This document shows, piece after piece, positions 29,836 through 38,254 of a stretch of DNA of 64,000 nucleotides (its first letter is position 1; each line of letters opens with the position of its first letter). Origin of the DNA: Sporolactobacillus terrae DSM 11697 (GTDB lineage: Bacteria; Bacillota; Bacilli; Bacillales; Sporolactobacillaceae); the NCBI RefSeq assembly GCF_000648615.1, contig NZ_JFZC01000040.1, forward strand, positions 1 through 64,000, written 5' to 3'. The translations under genes were made by a program, and so were the position numbers. The notes under the pieces were generated by a model, which did no database searches, was not told where the DNA came from, and saw nothing but the letters and a program-made list of their open reading frames with translations.

Positions 29836-30675
29836 TTGCCGGAATTACCAGAAGTTGAAACCGTCAAACGGACATTATCACAGCTTGTCTTGGGGAAAAC
29901 GGTGAAAGAAGTTGAGGTACGCTGGCCGAAGATCATCCGGCGCCCGGATAATCTTAATCAGTTTAAGCACGCACTTATCGGGCAGACGATTCACGATATA
30001 AAGCGGCGGGGGAAGTTCCTGCTCTTCTGTTTGGATGAGTCAGTGCTTGTCTCGCATTTGCGTATGGAGGGGCGCTATCGCTTGGATCCGGAGTACGCGC
30101 CGATTGATAAGTATACGCATGTGATCTTTCATTTTACCGATGATACGGCGCTTCGTTATCGTGATGTGCGTAAGTTCGGAACCATGCATCTCTTTAATAA
30201 GGGTGAGGAATGGCAGCATCCGCCGCTTGCAAAATTAGGGCCAGAGCCGCTCTCAAAGGACTTAACGGTTGATTACCTAACCGCAGCATTTTCGCGAACC
30301 GGCCGCTCAATTAAACAAGTATTACTTGACCAGACGGTTGTGGTTGGCTTAGGCAATATCTATGTCGATGAATCGCTGTTTAAAGCCGGGATTCATCCGC
30401 TTACCCCTGCATCAAGCCTGAGCACGGAGCAGCTGGAGCAGCTGCATCATGCGGTTGTGGACACGTTGACAAAAGCGGTCACCCTTGGTGGAAGTACGAT
30501 TCGAACGTTTGTAAACAGTCAAGGGCATATGGGGTTCTTCCAACAGGAGCTTGCGGTCTATGGGCGGAAAGGGGAGCCGTGCGTACGCTGCGGGACTGCG
30601 ATTGAAAAAATCAAGGTCGGCGGTCGTGGCACACACTATTGCCCGATATGCCAGCCTAGGCGTTCAAAGCAATGA
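29836..30675 (+). CDS. mutM: Formamidopyrimidine-DNA glycosylase
   Basis: Removes 8-oxoguanine and formamidopyrimidines from DNA. With TTG 29836 as start the protein begins M-P-E-L-P-E, placing the catalytic Pro and Glu right after the removed initiator Met. This decides the start against the TTG at 29821, whose region holds the ribosome site GGGAGTG. The 279 residues include the H2TH region (VVVGLGNIYVDESLF) and a C-terminal four-cysteine zinc finger (CVRCG ... CPIC). It overlaps coaE by 4 bases. Confidence 0.95.
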   Translation: MPELPEVETVKRTLSQLVLGKTVKEVEVRWPKIIRRPDNLNQFKHALIGQTIHDIKRRGKFLLFCLDESVLVSHLRMEGRYRLDPEYAPIDKYTHVIFHFTDDTALRYRDVRKFGTMHLFNKGEEWQHPPLAKLGPEPLSKDLTVDYLTAAFSRTGRSIKQVLLDQTVVVGLGNIYVDESLFKAGIHPLTPASSLSTEQLEQLHHAVVDTLTKAVTLGGSTIRTFVNSQGHMGFFQQELAVYGRKGEPCVRCGTAIEKIKVGGRGTHYCPICQPRRSKQ

Positions 30676-31271
30676 TCAAAATAGGCTTAACCGGAGGCAT
30701 TGCCAGCGGGAAGAGTATGGTTTCACGCTGGCTCATCGCGCATGGCTATCCGGTGATCGACGCTGATCGCGTCTCTCGAGAAGTTGTTACACCTGGAGAA
30801 AAAGGGCTGGACTTAATTGTACGCCATTTTGGTAAAGGGATGCTTTTGCCCAGTGGTGCATTGGACAGAAAGAGACTGGGCGCGCTCATTTTTCAGGATG
30901 ACAAGAAACGCAAGCTGTTAAATGAACTCTTGCATCCTTTGATTCGAACACGCATGCTTCAGCAGTTAGACGAACTGGAGAAGCGCAGGGAGCCGATCGT
31001 CTTTTTGGATATCCCATTGCTCTATGAGAGCGGTCTTGAGACCTGGACGGATAAAACGTTGGTTGTTTATGTAACCCCGGAGGAGCAATTAAAACGTTTG
31101 ATGAAGCGGAACGGCCTTGCTGAGGAACAAGCGCGTGATCGGATTAATGCGCAGATGTCTCTTGAAGCGAAAGCAAAGCGAGCAGATGCCATCATTGATA
31201 ACAACGGCTCTGTAAAGAAAACCGAAGAACAGATCCGTGCACTGTTTTGCAATGGGCTGTTTGATTGTTAA
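30672..31271 (+). CDS. coaE: Dephospho-CoA kinase
   Basis: Final step of coenzyme A synthesis, phosphorylating dephospho-CoA. The 199 residues show P-loop GLTGGIASGKS (residues 5-15), DADRVSREVV and LDIPLLYE. It starts within the mutM stop (ATGA overlap). The polA-mutM-coaE order matches B. subtilis, except that the sporulation gene ytaF found there is absent. Confidence 0.94.
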   Translation: MIKIGLTGGIASGKSMVSRWLIAHGYPVIDADRVSREVVTPGEKGLDLIVRHFGKGMLLPSGALDRKRLGALIFQDDKKRKLLNELLHPLIRTRMLQQLDELEKRREPIVFLDIPLLYESGLETWTDKTLVVYVTPEEQLKRLMKRNGLAEEQARDRINAQMSLEAKAKRADAIIDNNGSVKKTEEQIRALFCNGLFDC

Positions 31272-31356
31272 GTCTAGGTACATCTCACGCGGCTTTTCAT
31301 CCGTTGTCCAGTAGGATACAATAAGCTTATCGATAACAGCGAATGGAGTGAGAATA

Positions 31357-31836
31357 ATGCGCTGTCCGAATTGCAAACAAATGGCAACGAAAGTGCTGGA
31401 TTCACGCCCTGTCGATAATGGACGTGCCATCCGCAGACGTAGAGAATGTGAATTGTGCCATCATCGCTTTACAACGTTTGAGAAGGTAGAAGAAACGCCT
31501 TTGGTCGTTGTGAAAAAAGGGGATAACCGCGAAGCTTTCAGCCACGAGAAGATGCTGCGCGGGCTGATTAAAGCGTGCGAAAAACGTCCGGTTCCACTCG
31601 AACGTCTCGAGCAGCTTGCCAACGATGTTGAAAAAGCGCTGCGCGATGAAGGGCGTTCTGAAGTGAACAGCCATGAAATCGGCGAACGTGTGATGAATGA
31701 ATTGGTGAAGGTGGACGAGGTCGCGTATGTCCGCTTTGCTTCTGTATATAGACAGTTTACAGATATCAATGTTTTTGCGAAAAAAATACAAGAATTAAAA
31801 GATCAGCTGGAAAAAGAGAAAAACAACAAGAAATAA
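31357..31836 (+). CDS. nrdR: Transcriptional repressor NrdR
   Basis: Represses ribonucleotide reductase genes in response to dATP/ATP. The 159 residues begin with a zinc ribbon (CPNC at 3-6, CELC near 31-34) and continue into an ATP-cone (about 46-136). ATG 31357 follows GGAGTGAG at 31345-31352; the in-frame GTG at 31348 overlaps that site. It precedes dnaB as in Bacillus. No reductase genes are in the window. Confidence 0.95.
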   Translation: MRCPNCKQMATKVLDSRPVDNGRAIRRRRECELCHHRFTTFEKVEETPLVVVKKGDNREAFSHEKMLRGLIKACEKRPVPLERLEQLANDVEKALRDEGRSEVNSHEIGERVMNELVKVDEVAYVRFASVYRQFTDINVFAKKIQELKDQLEKEKNNKK

Positions 31837-31902
31837 ATTTTGTCCGGACAATGAAAAAGTATGGATTGATGCAAAATTGATGCAGAGCAGGGGGATAAAG
31901 AC

Positions 31903-33276
31903 ATGCTGCAGTCTTGGAAGGAAGTGCTGCCGGGCGATCATTATCGCGTTGAGACAAACGGACTGCTTCATTCTTTTGACCAAAGAGTCGTAACACTGCT
32001 GTATCAGCCGCTCATTGGTATCGAAGCAGCAAGTCTGTATTTTACGCTTTGGCAGGAAGTTGATGTTTCAGAAGAACATTTAACCCATCATCATTTAATG
32101 GGTTCGATGAACTTGTCTTTGGATCGTATTTTAAAAGCGAGAAAGAAACTTGAGGCCGTGGGCTTGCTGGAAACTTTGAAAAAAAAGGAGGCAGCCCCCG
32201 GTCAGTTTGTCTATCGTCTAGAACCGCCGCTCACGCCGAATCGATTTTTCAAAGACGGTTTTTTAAATTTGTTTTTATATCGTCAGATCGGTGCACGTGA
32301 ATACAAACGTCTTACAGAATTATTCGCCGTTCACAGGGTAAATACCGTCGACTATGAAGATGTATCTGCATCATTTGATGAAGTCTTCAAATCGGTCCCT
32401 GCTTCAGAGACGAATGATGAGCGCAATCATGTGAAGACGGACGGTTCATGGGCGAACCGCGCGACTTCGCCGAAGGTCGGGCTAAAGACACACTTTGACT
32501 TTAAGCAAATGATGACGTATTTGTCTGATGCTATTGTTGATGAGGATGCGTTGACCGAAGACGTGCGCCAGGCGATTGATAAACTTGCTTTCGTGTACCG
32601 TACTGAACCGTATGATATGAGCAAGGCGGTGCAAGCAGCGGCGCTTCATACCGGAGAGGTCGATATCGAGGCACTGCGTAAAGAGGTTCGTGATTTCTAT
32701 CTGCTTGAACATGGTGCAGATGAAATGCCGGCACTTTACGAACGGATACAGCCGGAGTCGCAACGGGAATTTACAGAGAAAGAGCCACAAACCGAAGAAG
32801 AACAGTTGATTGCGTGGTATGAACGCAATTCCCCGTATCAACTGCTTGAAGCGCTTGGACAAGGCAGTAAGCCGGCAGGACCGGATTTGAGACTCATTGA
32901 AAATTTAATGTTCGACACGAAGATGAACCCAGGTGTAATTAATGTATTGATTGACTATATTTCGCAAGTCAATGATCATAAATTAAACAAAGCATTCGTC
33001 GAAAAAGTCGCCGCACAATGGGCACGGGCGGATGTGACAACCGTACGTCAGGCGATGAACTATGCACGTGAGGAACAGAAGAAACGGAAGCAGATGAAAA
33101 AGCCTCCTGCAAACCGAACGGCGGCTTCAGCCCGCACCTCAGTTCGAAAAGAGCATCAGGAGGTCATTCCGGAATGGATGAAGCGGCCGAAGAAACCAGA
33201 GAAACAAACCAAAGCGAATGAAGAAGCGGTAAAACAGAGAGCCAAGTGGCTTGAAGACTATTTGAATCAAATTTAA
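31903..33276 (+). CDS. dnaB: Replication initiation and membrane attachment protein DnaB
   Basis: Firmicutes DnaB (not the helicase), which with DnaD and DnaI loads the replicative helicase at oriC. The 457 residues show an N-terminal winged-helix region (DRILKARKKLEAVGLLE near 70-90) and a C-terminal DnaD-like region with the YxxxIxxW-type motif and a charged Lys-rich tail. GGGGGAT precedes the ATG. dnaI follows after 24 bases, the conserved dnaB-dnaI pair. Confidence 0.93.
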   Translation: MLQSWKEVLPGDHYRVETNGLLHSFDQRVVTLLYQPLIGIEAASLYFTLWQEVDVSEEHLTHHHLMGSMNLSLDRILKARKKLEAVGLLETLKKKEAAPGQFVYRLEPPLTPNRFFKDGFLNLFLYRQIGAREYKRLTELFAVHRVNTVDYEDVSASFDEVFKSVPASETNDERNHVKTDGSWANRATSPKVGLKTHFDFKQMMTYLSDAIVDEDALTEDVRQAIDKLAFVYRTEPYDMSKAVQAAALHTGEVDIEALRKEVRDFYLLEHGADEMPALYERIQPESQREFTEKEPQTEEEQLIAWYERNSPYQLLEALGQGSKPAGPDLRLIENLMFDTKMNPGVINVLIDYISQVNDHKLNKAFVEKVAAQWARADVTTVRQAMNYAREEQKKRKQMKKPPANRTAASARTSVRKEHQEVIPEWMKRPKKPEKQTKANEEAVKQRAKWLEDYLNQI

Positions 33277-33300
33277 CAACATCAAAAGGGGGTGCCTTAC

Positions 33301-34233
33301 ATGGATTCATTAGGTTCACTATTTAAAACGTTGTCAGCGGGCCGGAATGTGCAGAAGCAGTGGAGTCAACTAGAAAACGAGCTGCGTACTCACCCAGATG
33401 TTCGTGAATTTGCAGAAAAAAATCCGGATATTGATGAAGCGGCTTGGTCAAGAAACGCGTCACGGCTGTTTCAGTTCGTCACGGAACGAAAGGCTTGTGC
33501 GCATTGTCCGGGACTCGACCACTGTCCGAACATGATGAAGGGTTACCGCCCTCAATTAGTGAATGACAAAGGGACACCGTCCTTGACCTTTGTTCGATGC
33601 CCGCTTCTTGAAGAACAGGAAGTAAAGCAGCGACAAAGTAATCTCATCCACAGCTATTATGTGCCGAAAGACGTATTGAACGCAACGTTTGACTCCATTG
33701 ATAAGGAAGAAGGCGGCCGGCAGGAAGCGATTTTGGCGGCGGGAGAATTTGTAAAGCGTTACCTAAATAATCCCTCGGAGACTAAAGGTCTTTATCTTTG
33801 CGGCGAGTTTGGTGTCGGCAAGACCTATTTGATGGGTGCAATCATGAAGAGACTCGCTGAACGGCGCCATATTGCCTCGCTTATTGTGTACGTACCCGAC
33901 TTTTTCAGAGAAATAAAAGGAGCGATTCAGAACCATTCGGTCGATGAGAAATTAGAAGTCTTGAAAAAGACACCAGTCCTGATCCTTGATGATATCGGTG
34001 CGGAAACCATTACACCGTGGGTACGCGACGAAGTCCTCGGTAGTATTCTTCAATACCGAATGATGGATCATTTACCGACCCTTTACACGTCGAACTTCAC
34101 CTATGACGAACTAGAAGATCATTTCTCCTATTCGCAAAAAAGCGGGATTGAACATGTAAAGGCAAAGCGTTTAATGGAACGTATCCGCCATTTTACCCAA
34201 TTGGTTGAAATGACCGGTGTCAATCGGCGTTGA
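33301..34233 (+). CDS. dnaI: Primosomal protein DnaI, helicase loader
   Basis: AAA+ loader of the replicative helicase DnaC. The 310 residues match the B. subtilis length. An N-terminal cysteine-rich zinc site (CAHCPGLDHC, near residues 63-72) is followed by Walker A GEFGVGKTY, Walker B LILDDIGAE and an Arg-finger region. ATG 33301 follows GGGGGTG; the in-frame TTG at 33292 overlaps that site. Confidence 0.94.
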   Translation: MDSLGSLFKTLSAGRNVQKQWSQLENELRTHPDVREFAEKNPDIDEAAWSRNASRLFQFVTERKACAHCPGLDHCPNMMKGYRPQLVNDKGTPSLTFVRCPLLEEQEVKQRQSNLIHSYYVPKDVLNATFDSIDKEEGGRQEAILAAGEFVKRYLNNPSETKGLYLCGEFGVGKTYLMGAIMKRLAERRHIASLIVYVPDFFREIKGAIQNHSVDEKLEVLKKTPVLILDDIGAETITPWVRDEVLGSILQYRMMDHLPTLYTSNFTYDELEDHFSYSQKSGIEHVKAKRLMERIRHFTQLVEMTGVNRR

Positions 34234-34265
34234 TTAAAAGTCTAAAAAAATGAAAACAAAAGTGC

Positions 34266-35153
34266 ATGAATAAGGACTTCCTCCCATATAGTCTTTATAT
34301 AAGTTGGGACGGGGAGGATGAACCATTGGAGATTGATTTTGATACCCGGCAGGAGGCTGCAGAATTCTATCGGAATTTGCCTTCTTCTTTTAGACAAGTA
34401 ACTGGTGTGATGCTTATTAACAGTCGACTGGCTGTTTTTCCGGAAAAAACGACGGATTATAAAGAATTTGCGCAGTTAATTGCCCGTTATATTAGCGAAC
34501 GTTATGAAAAAAAATGGATTATGACCATTATTAAAAACTATTACTATTTTACAGACCCGGAGGAACAGGTTGCTATTTTAAACATTGTATTCGCAATCTT
34601 TGCCGGCGAAAAAAATGATCTGCCTCAGACAGAAGTGCTTGAGGATCGGCGTACGATTATCATGGATGCGCTTGAAGGTATTTTGCAGGAGCATCATAGC
34701 GTTTCGTTCGCATCCATCGTTCGCTTTCGTTTAACCGCTTATCGAAAAGCACTAAGACGCTATGTCGAGATTGCGATCGATGAGTACAAGCTGGAGCAGG
34801 AGTATCAAGTTTTTATTGACAAGTTGCGTCGCATCATTCGCGCCTATAAACCGCTTTGCGAGAAGATTGAAGTCTATGATGAACAGCCTTTCAAACTTTA
34901 TGACGAGCGTCATCATCTTATTCGTAACATTCAATCGGTTCGATCCTTTTACCCGATCTTAAAACAATGGGGGATTGAGGCAGAGCCCTCGATTGTCCTT
35001 TCTTTGATTGCCCTGGCACCGAAACAAGTCATTGTCTATACCGATCGCCCGGATTATGGTGTGATGAAAACGTTGCATCGGGTTTTCGAAGACCGTGTCT
35101 GCTTTGTTCCGTCCTCCCTGCATATGACCAGTGGACATCGCGTATCACAATAA
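34266..35153 (+). CDS. ytxC: YtxC-like sporulation-associated protein
   Basis: A 295-residue protein in the place of B. subtilis ytxC, directly after dnaI, with the family's length and a similar mixed hydrophilic composition. No catalytic motif is recognised and function is unknown. No good ribosome site precedes the ATG, so the true start may differ by a few codons. B. subtilis has thrS next; here thrS is absent and a small transcription unit follows. Confidence 0.75.
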   Translation: MNKDFLPYSLYISWDGEDEPLEIDFDTRQEAAEFYRNLPSSFRQVTGVMLINSRLAVFPEKTTDYKEFAQLIARYISERYEKKWIMTIIKNYYYFTDPEEQVAILNIVFAIFAGEKNDLPQTEVLEDRRTIIMDALEGILQEHHSVSFASIVRFRLTAYRKALRRYVEIAIDEYKLEQEYQVFIDKLRRIIRAYKPLCEKIEVYDEQPFKLYDERHHLIRNIQSVRSFYPILKQWGIEAEPSIVLSLIALAPKQVIVYTDRPDYGVMKTLHRVFEDRVCFVPSSLHMTSGHRVSQ

Positions 35154-35209
35154 AGGCGAATCAAGTCGAAAAATAAGGAAAAATATTACAGCTAATGTAT
35201 GGATTCGGG

Positions 35210-35238
35210 TTTACATTGTAATAATTTCCATCTATACT
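35210..35238 (+). promoter_or_regulatory. Sigma-A promoter of the 35.2-35.4 kb small unit
   Basis: TTTACA (35210-35215), 17 bases, TATACT (35233-35238). The predicted start near 35245 lies about 29 bases before the ATG of a 27-codon ORF. Confidence 0.75.
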
Positions 35239-35258
35239 AGAAAAGTAAATTGACGAAA

Positions 35259-35336
35259 GGAGGTCATCAAAACATGATGACACTTGGAATGAACGTTAAA
35301 AGAAATCCAATTGCATATAGAGTTCGGATGACCTCC
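35259..35336 (+). promoter_or_regulatory. Shine-Dalgarno sequestering duplex
   Basis: GGAGGTCATC (35259-35268), which contains the ribosome site of the small ORF, is the exact reverse complement of GATGACCTCC (35327-35336) inside that ORF. With one base more, the latter (GGATGACCTCC) resembles the 3' tail of 16S rRNA, the natural partner of the ribosome site. Confidence 0.6.
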
Positions 35337-35357
35337 ACGGATTCATTCATGCATTAA
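35274..35357 (+). CDS. 27-codon small ORF with strong ribosome site
   Basis: ATG at 35274 preceded by AAAGGAGGT (35256-35264). The peptide begins MMTLGMNVKRNP and ends TDSFMH; I recognise no family, signal peptide or membrane segment, and it is fairly basic. It has its own promoter (35210-35238) and a terminator (35407-35436), so promoter, ORF and terminator make a unit of about 190 bases. It could be a small protein, a regulatory leader peptide, or a small RNA with an incidental ORF. Confidence 0.5.
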   Translation: MMTLGMNVKRNPIAYRVRMTSTDSFMH

Positions 35358-35406
35358 TCATCTGTTCAAATGGTGGTTAGTGGTTAAACTTAATGACTGA
35401 ACGAAT

Positions 35407-35436
35407 CCGCAGGTCATAGTGCCTGCGGTATTTTTG
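35407..35436 (+). terminator. Terminator of the small unit
   Basis: CCGCAGG pairs with CCTGCGG around an 8-base loop, followed by TATTTTTG. Confidence 0.8.
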
Positions 35437-35443
35437 TGCGCTT

Positions 35444-35479
35444 AAAACCGTATTGGCGATGCCTTTGCGGTTTTTTTTA
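35444..35479 (+). terminator. Second terminator-like hairpin
   Basis: AAAACCG (35444-35450) pairs with CGGTTTT (35468-35474), with an inner GGC/GCC hairpin and a run of eight T. It lies directly after the first terminator. From 35480 to 35592 I see only an AT-rich spacer with a small ACCA-ATATA-TGGT palindrome. Confidence 0.7.
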
Positions 35480-35592
35480 TACTTAATTTACCAATATATG
35501 GTATATAAAGCCTGCGCTGGACGCTGTGCTTTTATATAAATTTTTTCAGACTGCCGCGCAATCAGCGGCCGGTCCACGACGACTAAGAAAGG

Positions 35593-35685
35593 ATGATGAA
35601 TGATGCACGCATCTGCAGAGCTGCAATTACCGATGGAACAACGAGAATTCTTTCACGACCCACATCTTTTAAGGAGGGGAGGTAA
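35593..35685 (+). CDS. Possible 30-codon leader peptide before the yrzI-like gene
   Basis: ATG 35593 reads 30 codons to a TAA at 35683-35685 that sits inside the ribosome-site spacer of the next gene. AAAGGA precedes it closely. An alternative frame from 35600 reads straight into the next gene. Neither is certain; this arrangement would couple translation of the leader to the yrzI-like gene. Confidence 0.25.
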   Translation: MMNDARICRAAITDGTTRILSRPTSFKEGR

Positions 35686-35689
35686 GAAA

Positions 35690-35842
35690 ATGGTTAAGTT
35701 TAATCTGTTTGCGCTAACCTTTACAGTATCAATCAGAAAGACGAAATCAGCACATGAACGCTACGAAGATCGTAAAAGAATTAAAGCAATTCATGAAAAA
35801 ATGCTTGATAAACGTTTTGAATACGAACGCTATATTCGGTAA
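35690..35842 (+). CDS. YrzI-family small protein
   Basis: A 50-residue protein: a hydrophobic N-terminal stretch (FNLFALTFTVSI, residues 4-15) followed by a highly charged helix-forming tail. This is the pattern of the Bacillus YrzI family (probable sporulation-related small proteins, function unknown). GGAGGGGAGG at 35672-35681 is a very strong ribosome site before ATG 35690. I prefer this start over the in-frame ATG at 35600 because the ribosome site would otherwise be coding. Assignment is by pattern only. Confidence 0.6.
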   Translation: MVKFNLFALTFTVSIRKTKSAHERYEDRKRIKAIHEKMLDKRFEYERYIR

Positions 35843-35878
35843 TGATTTCTAAAAAAATTTTGATGGGAGGCGTTGTTA

Positions 35879-35941
35879 ATGTTAAACGGCATTATTGTGG
35901 GGGTTCGCGCACGTTTTGGAAAGGGGACACAATTTCTTTAA
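35879..35941 (+). CDS. 20-codon small ORF after the yrzI-like gene
   Basis: ATG 35879 with GGGAGG at 35865-35870 upstream; the peptide begins MLNGIIVGVRARF. Too short for family assignment. It may form a small-protein operon with the preceding yrzI-like gene, from which it is 36 bases away. Confidence 0.35.
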   Translation: MLNGIIVGVRARFGKGTQFL

Positions 35942-36015
35942 CTGTGCTGCACTGTGAATGGCCCAGTCGATATGATACGATAACAGCAGAGCAACAACAA
36001 TGGGAGTGAACGATG

Positions 36016-36597
36016 ATGAAAAGATTTCTAGTCCTTCTTGCCAAAGGCTTTGAGGAGACTGAGGCGGTTACAGCGATTGATGTTTTGCGCCGCGGAGGCG
36101 TTGACGTGGTGCTTGCTTCAGTTGCCGATACGCCGCTTGTTGAAGGCTCACGTAAGATTGTTGTGAAAGCCGACGTGTCGATTGACAGTGAGGGACTTCT
36201 TGATTTTGACGGCATCTATCTTCCAGGAGGCGCAAAGGGTGCCAAGACGCTTCGTGACGATGCACGCGCGCAGAAATTGATTCGTGCCTACAAAGAGAAT
36301 GGGAAGCTGGTTGCAGCAATCTGTGCCGCACCGATTGCACTGGAGCAAGCCGGCGTGCTTAAAGGCGAAACGGCGACGAGCAATCCGGATTTCAAGGATC
36401 ACATCAAACAAGCGGCTTATCATGAGGAGCCGATTGTGGTTTCAGGGAAGCTTCTTACCTCTCGCGCAGCGGGTACAACGCTTCCTTTTGCATTGGAAAT
36501 CTTGCGCCAGCTTGGTTTGCAAGACGAAGCGAAACAAGTCAGCCGTGATATGATGTTCGATTATCTCATTGAAAATCGTGAAAAGATCTTTTATTAA
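36016..36597 (+). CDS. DJ-1/PfpI-family protein, YajL-like
   Basis: A 193-residue class I glutamine-amidotransferase-like protein of the DJ-1 branch. Glu of EETEAV near residue 15 and the nucleophile-elbow Cys in AAICAAP (near 103) match DJ-1 active sites. Proposed roles for relatives include chaperone and glyoxalase-type repair; which applies here is unknown. GGGAGTG precedes tandem ATG codons at 36013 and 36016. It is a single gene ended by a hairpin at 36684. Confidence 0.88.
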   Translation: MKRFLVLLAKGFEETEAVTAIDVLRRGGVDVVLASVADTPLVEGSRKIVVKADVSIDSEGLLDFDGIYLPGGAKGAKTLRDDARAQKLIRAYKENGKLVAAICAAPIALEQAGVLKGETATSNPDFKDHIKQAAYHEEPIVVSGKLLTSRAAGTTLPFALEILRQLGLQDEAKQVSRDMMFDYLIENREKIFY

Positions 36598-36683
36598 TGA
36601 ATAGGAAAGATAAGAATCTTAGTACAACGAAACGCTGTAAACCATACGTACAGGCACCGGCGGGTACGAAGACGTGATGAACT

Positions 36684-36708
36684 GCCTGCGGTAAGCGGGC
36701 AAGTTTTT
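36684..36708 (+). terminator. Terminator after the DJ-1 gene
   Basis: GCCTGC and GCGGGC pair (one G-U) around GGTAA, followed by AAGTTTTT. Confidence 0.6.
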
Positions 36709-36718
36709 CAATTTTAAC

Positions 36719-36747
36719 TTGCATGAAAAGCAAGTGCATGATATAGT
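36719..36747 (+). promoter_or_regulatory. Sigma-A promoter of infC-rpmI-rplT
   Basis: TTGCAT (36719-36724), 17 bases, TATAGT (36742-36747). Predicted start near 36754. Confidence 0.8.
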
Positions 36748-36753
36748 ATTAGA

Positions 36754-36882
36754 TGAATTTACTAAAGAGTAAAGCAGAGGCGCCCGGCTTCTCACCTGTT
36801 CGACGCATTTTATGTTGTTGCCAGGTATGAATTAACGAATGTATGGTCAATGCGGGCGTTTTTGCGCCCGCATTTTTGTTTG
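36754..36882 (+). promoter_or_regulatory. L20-type autoregulatory leader with attenuator
   Basis: A leader of about 175 bases between promoter and infC. It carries the GGCTTCTCACC motif I associate with Bacillales infC leaders, and a terminator with a 9-bp stem (36850-36858 with 36865-36873) followed by a T-run. In B. subtilis, ribosomal protein L20 binds this leader and promotes termination, so infC-rpmI-rplT is feedback-controlled by the last gene product. The rest of 36598-36929 is non-coding. Confidence 0.75.
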
Positions 36883-36929
36883 CTCAAATAGCCAGCGATT
36901 TGCTTAATTTTATTTGGAGGTGGCTCAAT

Positions 36930-37445
36930 ATTAGCAAAGATATGATTGTCAACGAAGGTATTCGTGCACAACAGGTTCGTCTGATTGGTCAGAACGGAGA
37001 ACAGGTCGGCATTAAGTCGAAAGCAGAGGCACTAGCGATGGCTCAGAATGTGAACCTCGATCTCGTGCTGGTTGCACCAGGTGCCAAGCCGCCGGTTTGC
37101 CGAATCATGGATTACGGGAAATACCGTTTTGAACAGCAGAAGAAGGAACGGGAAGCACGAAAGAACCAGAAGGTCATCAATCTTAAAGAAATCAGGCTCA
37201 GCCCGAGTATTGAAGAACATGACTTCAATACAAAAATGCGCAACGCCAAGAAATTTCTTCAAAAGGGTGACAAGGTCAAGGCGTCCGTTCGCTTCAGAGG
37301 ACGCGCGATTACGCACTCAAATCTCGGACGCCAAGTGCTTGAGAAGCTCGCTGAAGAGTGTGCCGATGTTAGCGTTATTGAGGCGAGACCGAAGATGGAA
37401 GGACGCAGCATGTTCCTTGTGCTTGCACCTAAAGTCGATAAATAA
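36930..37445 (+). CDS. infC: Translation initiation factor IF-3 (AUU start)
   Basis: IF-3 binds the 30S subunit and checks start codons. The only start that fits GGAGGTGG (36916-36923) and the B. subtilis N terminus is ATT at 36930, giving [12 protein letters not shown] and 171 residues. The N domain with [13 protein letters not shown] and the C domain with the RFRGRAITH segment are complete. AUU initiation is known for E. coli and Geobacillus infC and permits autoregulation, because IF-3 discriminates against AUU. rpmI and rplT follow as usual. Confidence 0.94.
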   Translation: MSKDMIVNEGIRAQQVRLIGQNGEQVGIKSKAEALAMAQNVNLDLVLVAPGAKPPVCRIMDYGKYRFEQQKKEREARKNQKVINLKEIRLSPSIEEHDFNTKMRNAKKFLQKGDKVKASVRFRGRAITHSNLGRQVLEKLAEECADVSVIEARPKMEGRSMFLVLAPKVDK

Positions 37446-37520
37446 TCGAGCAATTACACTGCGTTTTGAATGACAGCACGTGCTGTTCTGAAAAACGGAT
37501 TTTACTAGGAGGATTTAGTT

Positions 37521-37715
37521 ATGCCAAAAATGAAAACACACAAAGGTGCCGCAAAACGTTTCAAGAAGACCGGTACCGGCAAGTTCAAACGGGAACACGC
37601 CTACACGAGCCACATGTTCAGCCATAAGTCGAACAAGCAAAAGCGCAACTTGGATAAGAGCGCAATTGCAACTCCAACTCTAGCTAACAAGCTCAAGAAA
37701 CTGATCAACAACTGA
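37521..37715 (+). CDS. rpmI: 50S ribosomal protein L35
   Basis: A 64-residue, very basic ribosomal protein beginning [18 protein letters not shown], the family signature. TAGGAGGA precedes the ATG. The 75-base spacer from infC contains a small ACAGCACGTGCTGT palindrome of unknown role. Confidence 0.97.
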   Translation: MPKMKTHKGAAKRFKKTGTGKFKREHAYTSHMFSHKSNKQKRNLDKSAIATPTLANKLKKLINN

Positions 37716-37782
37716 TTTTAACGTCAAAGAACGATTCATTTTTAGTGTCGCAGCAGGCGGCTTATTCTAGGAGGTTTTTTCA

Positions 37783-38139
37783 ATGGCAAGAGTTAAAGGC
37801 GGATATGTGACTCGTCGCAGACGCAAAAGAGTATTAAAATTAGCAAAAGGTTATTTCGGCGCAAAACACAAACTGTTTAAAGTTGCACAACAGCAGGTTT
37901 TCAAATCCCTGACTTATGCTTATCGTGACCGTCGTCAAACGAAGCGCAACTTCCGCAGACTGTGGATTGCACGAATCAATGCAGCAGCACGCTTGAACGG
38001 ACTGTCTTACAGCAAGCTGATCTACGGCTTGAAAGAAGCAGGCGTTGAAGTAAACCGTAAGATGCTCGCTGACCTCGCCGTTAACGATGCAGCAGCATTT
38101 GCAACACTCGCTGAAAAAGCAAAAACAGCAGCTAAATAA
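37783..38139 (+). CDS. rplT: 50S ribosomal protein L20
   Basis: A 118-residue 23S rRNA-binding and assembly protein, also the likely repressor of its own operon through the leader at 36754-36882. It begins [19 protein letters not shown], the standard start. TAGGAGG precedes the ATG. The operon ends in a hairpin just downstream. Confidence 0.97.
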   Translation: MARVKGGYVTRRRRKRVLKLAKGYFGAKHKLFKVAQQQVFKSLTYAYRDRRQTKRNFRRLWIARINAAARLNGLSYSKLIYGLKEAGVEVNRKMLADLAVNDAAAFATLAEKAKTAAK

Positions 38140-38156
38140 TTTTACCCGTTAAAACA

Positions 38157-38201
38157 AGCACTCCTGCCGTATTTTTTGTATGGCTGGGGTGCTGTTTTAT
38201 T
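38157..38201 (+). terminator. Terminator of infC-rpmI-rplT
   Basis: AGCACTCC (38157-38164) pairs with GGGGTGCT (38186-38193), followed by GTTTTATT. Confidence 0.7.
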
Positions 38202-38254
38202 GCTTTGAAACTTATGGGTTCCTCTGGCAGCGCTTTGCATGGTGATGAAAACTT

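Noticed and set aside
35160-35480. T-box leader for a lost thrS
   Set aside because: No GGTGGTACCGCG-type core and no specifier structure; the hairpins are simple terminators.
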